Below are positions 40,179 to 48,320 of a stretch of 64,000 nt of DNA, piece by piece. The notes under the pieces are model-generated. The model was not told the DNA's origin. It made no database searches and was given only the letters and a program-made list of their open reading frames with translations. Position numbers and translations under genes: made by a program. The stretch is from Lentzea californiensis (GTDB lineage Bacteria; Actinomycetota; Actinomycetes; Mycobacteriales; Pseudonocardiaceae): the NCBI RefSeq assembly GCF_024648825.1, contig NZ_JANBBE010000001.1:806001-870000 (forward strand). The letters run 5' to 3'. Every line of letters starts with the position of its first letter. The first letter of the stretch is position 1.

Positions 40179-42347
40179 GTGATCGCCGCCGAGTCCACCG
40201 AGCTGTTCGTCGGGCCTCGGACCGCGCTGCTGCAGGTGGTGCGGCTGACGTCGCCCACCTTGGCCGGACCGGTGCACGCGCACGTGTCCGGGCCGAGCCT
40301 GCACTCCCCGCGGCACGGCGGTTCGCTGGTGCCGGGGCCGTTCGGGTACGAGCTCGCCGTCGACGTGTCCGAGCACCCGCCCGGTGCCGTGGTGCCCGCC
40401 CAGGCCGTCGTGCGGTCGGCCGCCGGCGAGGAGTCGTGCACGTTCTCGCTGGTCGTGGGTTCGCCGGGGTGGACGGTGCACCTCGTCGGGCACGTCGCGG
40501 GCGACGCACCGTTCGCTGCTGTGCGCGCCCATCTGGACCTGGCGCTGACCGATCTCGCCTACCGGTTCGCGGTGACGTCGGTCGAGTTGCTGCAGCCGTA
40601 CTGGGACACGTTCCCGCAGCACCGCTCGTTGCTGCTGCGGCTGATCTCCGAGGGGCGGGTCGAGGTCGTCGGGTCCGAGTCCAATGTGGTCGGTGTGCCG
40701 CCGACGCTGTCCCTGCTGCCGCCCGGATCGCTGCTGACGGCCTCGTCGCTGGGTGAGGCCGAGCGGTCGGTCTACGACTCGTTCCTGGAGTTGCGGGCCG
40801 GAGTCACCGCACCGCACGTGATGATGCCGGTCGGTTCCGATCGGGAGGCTCCGAACCCGTGGGTCACCGCGATCCACCACGACTGGAGCGCGCGCTACAC
40901 GTGGCCGCGGATCATCTGCTCGTTGCCGCGCGACTACTACGTGCGCGGGTCTGTGCCCGTGCCGCCTGCACCAGTGGACGACTCGCCTGCTGCCGTGTTC
41001 GCTTCGCACGCGGCTCGGCTGACCGGGGCCACGTATCCGGCCGCCGCGCTCTCCCGTGCAGCGGTGGCGCATCCGCGGGAGGCCTTCGACCTGCGGTCCG
41101 ACGTCATCTCGCGGTCGCTCGCGGCCTTGACGTCCACTGTGGACACGTCCGTTGTCGTGTGGAACCCGTTGTCCTCGGCGTGCACCGACATCGTGTCCGT
41201 GCATCTGCCGTTCGAACGCAACGTGCACGTGGAGTGCGATGGCGTTCTGCTGCCGACGTTGGTGGACGGCGTGACAGTGACGTTCTTGGCGCGTGACGTG
41301 CCCGCGCACGGATGGCGCACCTACTCGTTGGTCGAGGACGACATCGATCACGGCTGGAAGCGCGGCTTCGGCACCGAGATCGCGTCCACCCACTACGTCC
41401 TGTCGTACGACCCGATCGCCTCTCTCGTCGCCGTGGACGGTCCTGCACTGGAAGCGCCTCGGCTGGTCGGGCCGGTGAGCGTCTGGCACAGCGAGGTCGG
41501 CGAGAAGATGGTCGGCTCCACGACCTTCACGCTGTGGAACGAGGTCGGGCACCTGGGGCCCTCTTCCTTGTTCGCCGTGCTCGGTTCGCGCAGCCCTTCC
41601 AGTGGCACCTTGCCGTCCGTGGCGTCGCGACTGGCGTTGGCCGGGCCTCCGCTGGGGCCGGTCTCACCTGCCGTGACCCCGGTGTTCGCGCGCTACTGGC
41701 TGCACGAGCCCGCACCGTTGGGCGGCCTGCCCGCGAACGTCCACCTGGAGGTGCTCGGCCCCTCCCTGCTGCGCGTGGTGGCCGTGTCGGACGGTCCGGC
41801 GTTCTCCGGCGTCGTCCGGCTCTCGCTGCCCGACGGCTGGTCGGCGTCGTGGGACTCGCTGCCGGTGTCAGTCCCGGCCGGCGGCCACGTGTCGGCTGAG
41901 GTGCGCCTGGTGCCGCCGCGGATCCCCGGCTGCCACCCGGTGCGCGCCACGTTGGAAGGGTTGCCCTTCGAGGTCTACGACGTGGTGCTGCTGACCGTGC
42001 CCGAGTGGGACGGCGACGAGCCCGTCGAGGTGCTGTGGGTGGCCTCGGCGCCGGCCGTGGTGTCGGTGAGGCCGGGGGAATCGGCGCCGGTGCGGGTCGT
42101 GCTCGCCTCCGGCGCGCACGGTGACCTGCCGGTTCAGGCCCGGTTGCTGTCGCCGCGCTCCTCGTGGGAGTTCGCCGGGCCGTTCTGCGTGGGCGGGACG
42201 GTGTCGGCGCAGGGCCGGCTGCCGCTCGACTTCACGCTCGCAGCGCCCGCCTGGGCCACGCCGGGCACGTGGCCGGCCGTCGTGCGCGTGGCCGCGGGCG
42301 ACCTGGTCCGCACCACTGCGCCCATCCGTCTCGAAGTGGCTGGTTAA
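40179..42347 (+). CDS. GH38-like protein lacking catalytic motifs
   Basis: A 722-residue protein that follows the alpha-mannosidase (GH38) order: AHLDLALTDLAYRFAVTSVE, LLQPYWDTFPQHRSLLLRLI, SEGRVEVVG, then APHVMMPVGSDREAPNPWVT and RYTWPRIICSLP. It continues through the beta-sandwich domains with VVWNPLSS and YRFG-like parts to a C-terminal Ig-like tail. The segment where the family has its zinc and nucleophile residues (HFHYDPVWW and NEPNTNLTGAE type stretches) is replaced by GHVAGDAPFAAV and by SESNVVGVPP, and the total is shorter than the usual ~1,000 or more. It is therefore probably a non-catalytic pseudoenzyme or sugar-binding protein. GTG 40179 start; 11 bases before the ROK kinase. Confidence 0.7.
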   Translation: MIAAESTELFVGPRTALLQVVRLTSPTLAGPVHAHVSGPSLHSPRHGGSLVPGPFGYELAVDVSEHPPGAVVPAQAVVRSAAGEESCTFSLVVGSPGWTVHLVGHVAGDAPFAAVRAHLDLALTDLAYRFAVTSVELLQPYWDTFPQHRSLLLRLISEGRVEVVGSESNVVGVPPTLSLLPPGSLLTASSLGEAERSVYDSFLELRAGVTAPHVMMPVGSDREAPNPWVTAIHHDWSARYTWPRIICSLPRDYYVRGSVPVPPAPVDDSPAAVFASHAARLTGATYPAAALSRAAVAHPREAFDLRSDVISRSLAALTSTVDTSVVVWNPLSSACTDIVSVHLPFERNVHVECDGVLLPTLVDGVTVTFLARDVPAHGWRTYSLVEDDIDHGWKRGFGTEIASTHYVLSYDPIASLVAVDGPALEAPRLVGPVSVWHSEVGEKMVGSTTFTLWNEVGHLGPSSLFAVLGSRSPSSGTLPSVASRLALAGPPLGPVSPAVTPVFARYWLHEPAPLGGLPANVHLEVLGPSLLRVVAVSDGPAFSGVVRLSLPDGWSASWDSLPVSVPAGGHVSAEVRLVPPRIPGCHPVRATLEGLPFEVYDVVLLTVPEWDGDEPVEVLWVASAPAVVSVRPGESAPVRVVLASGAHGDLPVQARLLSPRSSWEFAGPFCVGGTVSAQGRLPLDFTLAAPAWATPGTWPAVVRVAAGDLVRTTAPIRLEVAG

Positions 42348-42358
42348 GCTGCGTCACC

Positions 42359-43258
42359 GTGACTGATCTGGTGCTGGCACTGGACTTCGGCGGCACCAAG
42401 ATCGCCGCCGCCCTGGTGGACCCCTTCGGCTCGGTGGTGCGTTCCTCGCGCGTGCCGACGCCGTCCGAAAACCCTTGGGACGCAGTCGTCTCGGTGATCT
42501 CCGAGGTGGTCCAGGACTCGGCCGTGGCGGGCGTGGGCATCGGTTCGGCGGGCCCGGTCGACACGACCGCCGGCACCGTCTCGCCGATCAACGTGCCGTC
42601 CTGGCAGGAGTTCCCGCTGCGGTCGTCGGTGGCGTCGCTGTTCCCGGACGTCCCGGTGGAACTCGCGGGTGACGGCGTGTGCATGGCCCTGGGCGAACAC
42701 TGGCGCGGCGCCGGCCAGGGCAGCACGTTCATGGTCGGCCTCGTCGTGTCGACGGGTGTCGGCGGCGGGCTGGTGCTGGACGGACGGCCGTTCGGCGGCC
42801 GTACCGGCAACGCGGGCCACATCGGCCACGTCGTCGTGGACCCCGACGGCGAACCCTGCACGTGCGGCGGCCGCGGGTGCGCGGAGACCATCGCCGCCGG
42901 CCCGCGCATGGTGGCCTGGGCACGCCACGCCGGCTGGCCGGCACCGGACCACGCCGACGCCGCCCTGCTCGCCGCCGCCGCCATGTCGGGCGAGGAGATC
43001 CCGCTGGCGGCGTTCGAACGTGCCGGTCAGGCCGTCGGGATGGCGATCGCCGGGGCTGCCGCGGTGTGCGACCTGGAGCTCGCCGTCATCGGGGGTGGGG
43101 TGGCGCAGGCCGGGGAGCTGCTGTTCGAGCCGGTGCGGCGGACGTTGAAGACCCATGCAGGGCTCTCCTACCTGGCCGGGCTCGAGGTGCGGGCGGCCGA
43201 ACTGGGCGGGGAGGCCGGGCTGGTGGGGGCGGCTGCGCTGGTCCGGCAGTCGGTGTGA
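42359..43258 (+). CDS. ROK family sugar kinase
   Basis: A 299-residue glucokinase-type ROK protein. The phosphate motif is LALDFGGTKIAAALVD; the sugar-binding region contains GIGSAGPVDTTAGTVSPIN and GLVVSTGVGGGLVLDGRPFG. The zinc motif CTCGGRGCAETIAAG holds three cysteines and the expected glutamate. It phosphorylates a free hexose such as glucose, mannose or N-acetylmannosamine. It starts with GTG 42359, right after the GH38-like gene, so the pair is likely one transcript; the genes may originally have formed a mannoside-use unit. No ROK-type DNA-binding head is present, so this is a kinase, not a repressor. Confidence 0.9.
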   Translation: MTDLVLALDFGGTKIAAALVDPFGSVVRSSRVPTPSENPWDAVVSVISEVVQDSAVAGVGIGSAGPVDTTAGTVSPINVPSWQEFPLRSSVASLFPDVPVELAGDGVCMALGEHWRGAGQGSTFMVGLVVSTGVGGGLVLDGRPFGGRTGNAGHIGHVVVDPDGEPCTCGGRGCAETIAAGPRMVAWARHAGWPAPDHADAALLAAAAMSGEEIPLAAFERAGQAVGMAIAGAAAVCDLELAVIGGGVAQAGELLFEPVRRTLKTHAGLSYLAGLEVRAAELGGEAGLVGAAALVRQSV

Positions 43259-43432
43259 TCGGCGGGGTCGCGAGCAGACGGGCCCAGTAGGCAGGTGGGT
43301 TCGGGCCGGGCAGGCTGCGCGGATGAGCTGGCTGGGCGGACGAATTACGGGACTGGTGCTGGGCGGCGAGAGCACGCTGGGCAGGTGGGCCGCAGGCTGA
43401 CTGGGCTGGAGCGGCCGGCGCGTTGTGGGGCG

Positions 43433-44212
43433 TCAGACTGCCTGGCGGGTGTGGCGTAGTGGCGACTCCACGCGGCCTACCGCGATTCCTGCCGCCTCCA
43501 GGGCCGAGCGGACCGCGCGGGCGATTTCCACGGCGTTCGGGGTGTCGCCGTGCACGCAGATCGAGTCGGCCTGGATTCGGACCGGGCGGCCGAAGACGCT
43601 GCGGATCCAGCCCTCGGTCGCCAGTTGTGCGCAGCGGGCCGCGATCTCGGCAGGATCGCGTAGGACGGCTCCCGGTTCGCCGCGCGGGACCAGGGTTCCG
43701 GATGGGGTGTAGGCCCTGTCCGCGAAGGCCTCGTGCCAGACGCGCAGGCCTGCCACCGAGGCTCGCTTCAGCCAGACCGCTCCTGGTGGGCCCAGCACCG
43801 CGAGTGTCGGGTCGAAGAGGCGGACCGCGTCGACCACGGCGTCTGCCTGGGGTTCGTGCCGGACCAGGGTGTTGTAGAGGGCGCCGTGTGGCTTCACGTA
43901 CGAGATGCGGGTGCCTGCGGCGCGGGCGAAGGCCGTTAAGGCCCCCAGTTGGGCCAGGACCTCGTTGGTGAGCGTGTCCGGGGCTACGTCGATGAACCTG
44001 CGGCCGAAGCCCGCCAGGTCCCGGTAGCCGACGTGGGCGCCTATGGCCGTTCCTGCCGCGGCGGCGAGGGCGCAGGTTTCGCGCATCGTGTCCGCGTCGC
44101 CGGCGTGGTAGCCACAGGCGACGTTCGCGCTGGTCACAACGGTCAGCAGGGCCTTGTCGTCGCCGAGGGTCCAGTGGCCGAAGCCCTCGCCCAGGTCCGC
44201 GTTCAGGTCCAT
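43433..44212 (-). CDS. pxpA: 5-oxoprolinase subunit A (LamB/YcsF family)
   Basis: A 259-residue LamB/YcsF protein. MDLNADLGEGFGHWTLGDDK, SANVACGYHAGDADTM, GAHVGYRDLAGFGRRFIDV, YVKPHGALYNTL and DSICVHGDTPNAVEI are the family motifs. In bacteria PxpA works with PxpB and PxpC to hydrolyse 5-oxoproline to glutamate with ATP. Here no pxpB/pxpC lies next to it. It is divergent from a FadR-type regulator, and the nearby symporter and pyroglutamyl-peptidase-like enzyme support a 5-oxoproline role. ATG 44212 starts it; the longer frame is a shadow. Confidence 0.88.
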   Translation of the reverse strand: MDLNADLGEGFGHWTLGDDKALLTVVTSANVACGYHAGDADTMRETCALAAAAGTAIGAHVGYRDLAGFGRRFIDVAPDTLTNEVLAQLGALTAFARAAGTRISYVKPHGALYNTLVRHEPQADAVVDAVRLFDPTLAVLGPPGAVWLKRASVAGLRVWHEAFADRAYTPSGTLVPRGEPGAVLRDPAEIAARCAQLATEGWIRSVFGRPVRIQADSICVHGDTPNAVEIARAVRSALEAAGIAVGRVESPLRHTRQAV

Positions 44213-44239
44213 GGCCGTCCTCCCATGCGCGCTCGATCG

Positions 44240-44290
44240 ACAGATTGTGGGATTGTTGAACGATTCTACGATAGGGCAATCGAACGATCC
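44240..44290. promoter_or_regulatory. Possible GntR operator region (pxpA / gntR)
   Basis: Related blocks TTGAACGATTC (44256-44266) and TCGAACGATCC (44280-44290) repeat with 24-base spacing, and ATCGAACGAT (44279-44288) has ATCG/CGAT ends. This lies in the short divergent region between pxpA and the FadR-type regulator. It is the likeliest binding region, but the exact operator is uncertain. Confidence 0.45.
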
Positions 44291-44308
44291 TGCAAATAGA
44301 CTGCCGAG

Positions 44309-44995
44309 GTGACCGAGACGTGGGTGTCGACGCTGGCCCAGAGCAAGGCTGATCTGGAGCGCGCGAGCACCGCGCAGAAGGTCGCCGACATGCTGCGCGA
44401 GCGGGTGCTCCTCGGCGAGTTGGAACCGGGCCTGCGCCTGAGCGAGGAAGCGATCGGCGGAGCGCTGGGAGTCAGCCGCAACACGCTCAGGGAAGCGTTC
44501 CGGCTGCTCACCCGCGACCGGATCCTGGTGCACGAGCACAGCCGCGGCGTGTTCGTCCGCCGCCCGACCGGCGACGACGTGCGCGACCTCTACGCCGCAC
44601 GCCGGGTGATCGAGGGTGGAGCGTTGAGGCTCTGGCACACCGTTGGCGACGCGCAGCGGGAAGCGGTGCGAGCACCGGTCCGCCAGGCCGTGGCCCGCGC
44701 CGAGAAGAACGACTTCAGCAAGACCGGCAGCGCGAACATCCAGTTCCACCGCGGCATCGTCGGCCTCGCGGGCAGCGCCCGGCTGAGCGACGAGTCCGAC
44801 CGGCTCTTCGCCGAGCTCATGCTCGCCTTCCGCGTCGCGCACGAGGTCGAGGCCTTCCACCAGACCTACCTGCCGTGGAACCGCAAGATCGTGGAACTGC
44901 TGAACAACGGCACGGTCGAACAGGCGGTCCAGCAGCTCGACGAGTACTTCGACGCGGCCGAACAGGACCTCGTCAGCCGTCTTGTGGCGGATTAG
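44309..44995 (+). CDS. FadR-type (FCD) GntR regulator
   Basis: A 228-residue regulator. The winged helix-turn-helix is at about 20-80 (QKVADMLRERVLLGELEPGL, ALGVSRNTLREAFRLL). The C-terminal FCD ligand domain has DLYAARRVIEGGALRL and the metal-type ligands in FHRGIVGLAGSARL and FRVAHEVEAFHQTYL. It probably senses a small acid and controls pxpA and the symporter genes. GTG 44309 start. It is divergent from pxpA and 105 bases upstream of the DUF3311 gene. Confidence 0.9.
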   Translation: MTETWVSTLAQSKADLERASTAQKVADMLRERVLLGELEPGLRLSEEAIGGALGVSRNTLREAFRLLTRDRILVHEHSRGVFVRRPTGDDVRDLYAARRVIEGGALRLWHTVGDAQREAVRAPVRQAVARAEKNDFSKTGSANIQFHRGIVGLAGSARLSDESDRLFAELMLAFRVAHEVEAFHQTYLPWNRKIVELLNNGTVEQAVQQLDEYFDAAEQDLVSRLVAD

Positions 44996-45100
44996 TCCAA
45001 AGAGAACGTTAAGCCGAAGGCAACGATTGCGATCACGAGGCTGACGGCGCCCTTCATCAGGCCTAACATCCGCGCAACACCGCGTACACGGAGGGCCACC

Positions 45101-45367
45101 ATGCCGTCGGAGCACAAGACCGGCTTGCGCTGGAGCAACTGGAACCTGCTGCTGATACTTCCGCTGTTCATGCTCATCACGCCGTGGTTCAACCAGGACG
45201 AGCCCAGGATCTTCGGGCTCCCGTTCTTCTACTGGTACCAGTTCTTGTTCGTCGTGCTCGGCGTCGTGTGCGTCGGACTCGTCTACGTCAAGACCAAGGA
45301 CGAGCCCGTGGTCACCGGCAAGCCCGACAAGCTCGGCGTGGACGACCTGGACGAGGGAGCGAACTGA
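45101..45367 (+). CDS. DUF3311 small membrane protein
   Basis: An 88-residue protein with two membrane helices (WNLLLILPLFMLITPWF at about 13-29 and FYWYQFLFVVLGVVCVGLVY at about 42-61) and a charged tail. It matches DUF3311 proteins, which are almost always encoded just before a sodium:solute symporter; a role as a small accessory subunit is inferred from that pairing. Its stop overlaps the symporter ATG (TGATG). Confidence 0.88.
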   Translation: MPSEHKTGLRWSNWNLLLILPLFMLITPWFNQDEPRIFGLPFFYWYQFLFVVLGVVCVGLVYVKTKDEPVVTGKPDKLGVDDLDEGAN

Positions 45368-47001
45368 TGCAGTGGACCGAGCTGATCGTTTTCAGCGCTC
45401 TCTTCCTGCTCGTCACCGTGATGGGCTTCCTGGCTGCGCGGTGGCAGAAGGGCGACACCCTCGAGCACCTCGACGAGTGGGGCCTCGGCGGCCGCAAGTT
45501 CGGCAGCTGGATCACGTGGTTCCTCGTCGGTGGTGACCTCTACACCGCCTACACCTTCGTCGCGGTGCCGGCACTGATGTTCGGCGCGGGCGCGCTCGGC
45601 TTCTACGCCCTGCCCTACACGATCATCCTGTACCCGCTGGTCTTCCTGCCGCTCGTGCGGATGTGGTCGGTCAGCCGCGTGCACGGTTACGTCACGCCCG
45701 CCGACTTCGTGAAGGGCCGCTACGGCTCGCACTGGCTGGCGCTGATCATCGCGGTCACCGGCATCGTCGCGACCATGCCGTACATCGCGCTGCAGCTCGT
45801 CGGCCTCGAGGCCGTGCTGCGCAGCATGGGCCTCAACGGCTCCGGCATCCTCGGCCACCTGCCGCTGTTCATCGCGTTCCTGATCCTCGCGCTCTACACC
45901 TACCAGTCGGGTCTGCGGGCGCCGGCGCTGATCGCGTTCGTCAAGGACATCCTGATCTACCTGGTCATCCTCGTCGCGATCATCTACCTGCCCTCGAAGT
46001 TCGGCGGCTGGGGCGAGATCTTCAACGACGCGCAGGCCAAGTTCGACGCCACGCCGAGCAAGGCCGACGGCATCCTGCTCACCGGCACCAACCAGCTGCA
46101 GTACGCGACGCTGGCACTGGGCAGCGCGCTCGCGCTGTTCCTCTACCCGCACTCGCTGACCGGTATCCTGGCGAGCCGCGGCCGCAACGTCATCAAGCGC
46201 AACATGGTCGCGCTCCCGGCGTACTCGCTGCTGCTGGGTCTGCTGGCACTGCTGGGCTTCGTTGCGATCAGCGCGGGCACCAAGCCGATCGTCAACCAGG
46301 CGACCGGCCGTCCCGACACCAACACGATCGTGCCCGAGCTCTTCGGCGCGAACTTCCCGTCGTGGTTCGCGGGCATCGCGTTCGCCGCCATCGGCATCGG
46401 CGCGCTGGTGCCGGCGGCGATCATGTCGATCGCGGCGGCGAACCTGTGGACGCGCAACGTCTACAAGGAGTACATCAAGAAGGCTGCCACCCCGGCCGAA
46501 GAGGCGAAGCAGGCCAAGCTCGCCAGCCTGGTGGTCAAGTTCGGCGCCGTCGCGTTCATCGTGTTCGTCGACCCGCAGTTCTCGATCGACCTGCAGCTCA
46601 TGGGCGGCGTGATGATCCTGCAGACGCTGCCGGCGGTCGCGATCGCGCTGTACACGCGCTGGTTCCACGTCTACGCCCTGGTCGCCGGCTGGTTCGCGGG
46701 CATGGGCTACGGCATGTGGCTGCTCTACACGATCGGCAACCCGGCCATCGGCAAGGCGCACTTCGCCGGTTCCGCGCTACCGCTGGGCAACATCTCGATC
46801 TTCGGGTGGCACCCGTTCGGCGCGTCGACGACGCAGATCTACGTCGGCATCATCGCGCTGTTCGTCAACCTCCTGGTCGCGGTGGTCGTCACGCTGATCG
46901 CCAAGAAGGCCAAGTGGTTCAACGGCACGGACCAGACCGATCCGTCCGACTACCACGTCGACGAGGACAACCCGAGGGTCAAGCCCATCGCTGCCCACTG
47001 A
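45367..47001 (+). CDS. Sodium:solute symporter family protein
   Basis: A 544-residue SSS-family transporter with about 13 membrane segments. The hallmark GGRKFGSWITWFLVGGDLYT, the YVTPADFVKGRYGS segment and GVMILQTLPAVAIALY are visible. The closest described relatives with a DUF3311 partner (MctP type) import monocarboxylates or amino acids. Because of its neighbours, 5-oxoproline or another small carboxylate is a reasonable substrate. A strong terminator follows. It is coupled to DUF3311 by TGATG. Confidence 0.9.
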   Translation: MQWTELIVFSALFLLVTVMGFLAARWQKGDTLEHLDEWGLGGRKFGSWITWFLVGGDLYTAYTFVAVPALMFGAGALGFYALPYTIILYPLVFLPLVRMWSVSRVHGYVTPADFVKGRYGSHWLALIIAVTGIVATMPYIALQLVGLEAVLRSMGLNGSGILGHLPLFIAFLILALYTYQSGLRAPALIAFVKDILIYLVILVAIIYLPSKFGGWGEIFNDAQAKFDATPSKADGILLTGTNQLQYATLALGSALALFLYPHSLTGILASRGRNVIKRNMVALPAYSLLLGLLALLGFVAISAGTKPIVNQATGRPDTNTIVPELFGANFPSWFAGIAFAAIGIGALVPAAIMSIAAANLWTRNVYKEYIKKAATPAEEAKQAKLASLVVKFGAVAFIVFVDPQFSIDLQLMGGVMILQTLPAVAIALYTRWFHVYALVAGWFAGMGYGMWLLYTIGNPAIGKAHFAGSALPLGNISIFGWHPFGASTTQIYVGIIALFVNLLVAVVVTLIAKKAKWFNGTDQTDPSDYHVDEDNPRVKPIAAH

Positions 47002-47021
47002 GACGCAGTCGTCGACACTAT

Positions 47022-47051
47022 GGGCCACCCGTCGGTTACGGCGGGTGGCCC
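47022..47051 (+). terminator. Terminator after the symporter gene
   Basis: GGGCCACCCG (47022-47031) and CGGGTGGCCC (47042-47051) form a perfect 10-bp stem with a 10-base loop followed by TTTGC. It lies 21 bases after the symporter stop, and the next gene starts 22 bases further on. Confidence 0.85.
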
Positions 47052-47072
47052 TTTGCGTTGAGGATCGAGTAC

Positions 47073-48320
47073 GTGAAAACCATCGCCGGACTGGTCGGAC
47101 TGACCGCGATCGCCCTCACCCTGAGTCCTGCCGTCGCCCACGCGCAGGACCCGAACTGCTACGACACCACCGCACCGCTCACCGTCGAGGAACAGCGCCT
47201 CGACGACACGCTCGTCGTCGGCGGCCCCGCCGTCGGCCCGTCGCTGGTCGAGCTGGCCGGGTTCGACGGCCGCGTCACGGACTTCACCGCCAAGCTCTGC
47301 CGCCAGATCGTGCCGAAGCAGGCGCAGCAGTTCGTGGAACGCGAAGGCAACGCGCTGTGGAAGGCCGCTGTCGCCCGCGCGCAAAGCACAACACCCGTGA
47401 CACACGACGCCTACGACGACCGCCCGCTCTACTGGGCCCGCCTGCAGCTCAGTTCCGCGCTGCGCCAGTGGAAGCCGAAGTTCGCCCTGCCGCCGAACGA
47501 GCGCGCGAAGCTCGTCCAGCGGTTCGACTGGGCCTCACGGGGTCTGAGCGACTCGGCGTTCCCCAGCAGGCCCGGCGTGCGCCGGATCGCCGTCACCGGC
47601 TTCGACCCGTTCCAGCTCACCGGCGTGAACGTGCGGCGCGCCAACCCCGCCGGTGCGGCGGCGTTGCAGCTCGACGGCCGGGAGATCTCGACGCCGACCG
47701 GCAAGGTCGTCCTGCAGGCCGCGGTGCTCCCGGTGCTGTGGGGCAGTTTCGACGAGGGGGTCGTCGAGCAGTTCTACGGTTCGGCGTTGCAGCAGAAGCC
47801 CGACGCGTTCGTGACGATCAGCCAGGGCAGGCCCGGCCGGTTCGACGTCGAGCGGTGGGCGGCGCGCTGGCGCGGTGGCTTCGCGGACAACAACAACGTC
47901 GGTTCGTTCGGCAGCGTCCCGAACGCCGCCGGATGGCCGCAGCCCGGCGACGAGTTCATCGAGACGACCCTGCCGTTCCAGAAGATGATCGACGCGGGCA
48001 CCGGCCCGTTCGCGGTGAACTACAACCTGGCCTTCTGCGAGTGGGTCGTCGTCGGCTCGCAGCAGTCGTGCCGCACGGACAACCCCACTCCAGGCAGGGT
48101 CGCGGCGTCCGGTGGCGGCGGTGACAACCTCTCCAACGAGAGCATGTACCGGGCCAACAGGCTGCGGATCGGTTACGGCGCAACGAACGTCCTCGGTGGA
48201 CACCTGCACACGCCAGTGCTCGGGCAGCCGGCCGACCCGGCCGCGCTGACCGATCCGGCCTTCGAAAAACAGCGTCGGGACATCGCCGATCAGGTGAAGG
48301 CCCTAGTCTCTGTGGTGTGA
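47073..48320 (+). CDS. Secreted pyroglutamyl-peptidase-like enzyme (C15 family)
   Basis: A 415-residue exported protein. A signal peptide (about 1-24, ending AVAHA before QDP) precedes an extra ~145-residue N-terminal domain. The C15 core follows: IAVTGFDPFQLTGVN (family VTGFEPF), the catalytic glutamate in FDVERWAARW, the cysteine in VNYNLAFCEWV and the histidine in GGHLHTPVLG. All three active-site residues are kept. It should remove N-terminal pyroglutamate from peptides outside the cell. Family enzymes are usually about 215 residues and cytoplasmic, so the signal and the extra domain are notable. GTG 47073 start. The stop overlaps the next gene by GTGA. Confidence 0.8.
   Translation: MKTIAGLVGLTAIALTLSPAVAHAQDPNCYDTTAPLTVEEQRLDDTLVVGGPAVGPSLVELAGFDGRVTDFTAKLCRQIVPKQAQQFVEREGNALWKAAVARAQSTTPVTHDAYDDRPLYWARLQLSSALRQWKPKFALPPNERAKLVQRFDWASRGLSDSAFPSRPGVRRIAVTGFDPFQLTGVNVRRANPAGAAALQLDGREISTPTGKVVLQAAVLPVLWGSFDEGVVEQFYGSALQQKPDAFVTISQGRPGRFDVERWAARWRGGFADNNNVGSFGSVPNAAGWPQPGDEFIETTLPFQKMIDAGTGPFAVNYNLAFCEWVVVGSQQSCRTDNPTPGRVAASGGGGDNLSNESMYRANRLRIGYGATNVLGGHLHTPVLGQPADPAALTDPAFEKQRRDIADQVKALVSVV

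Noticed and set aside
43259-43432. Spacer after the ROK kinase as a gene
   Set aside because: It is G-rich with several weak frames, none with a start plus ribosome site; I see no motif or palindrome.
43433-45115. 560-codon minus-strand extension of pxpA
   Set aside because: The N-terminal part is the shadow of the GntR gene on the other strand; the family N-terminus begins exactly at the ATG at 44212.
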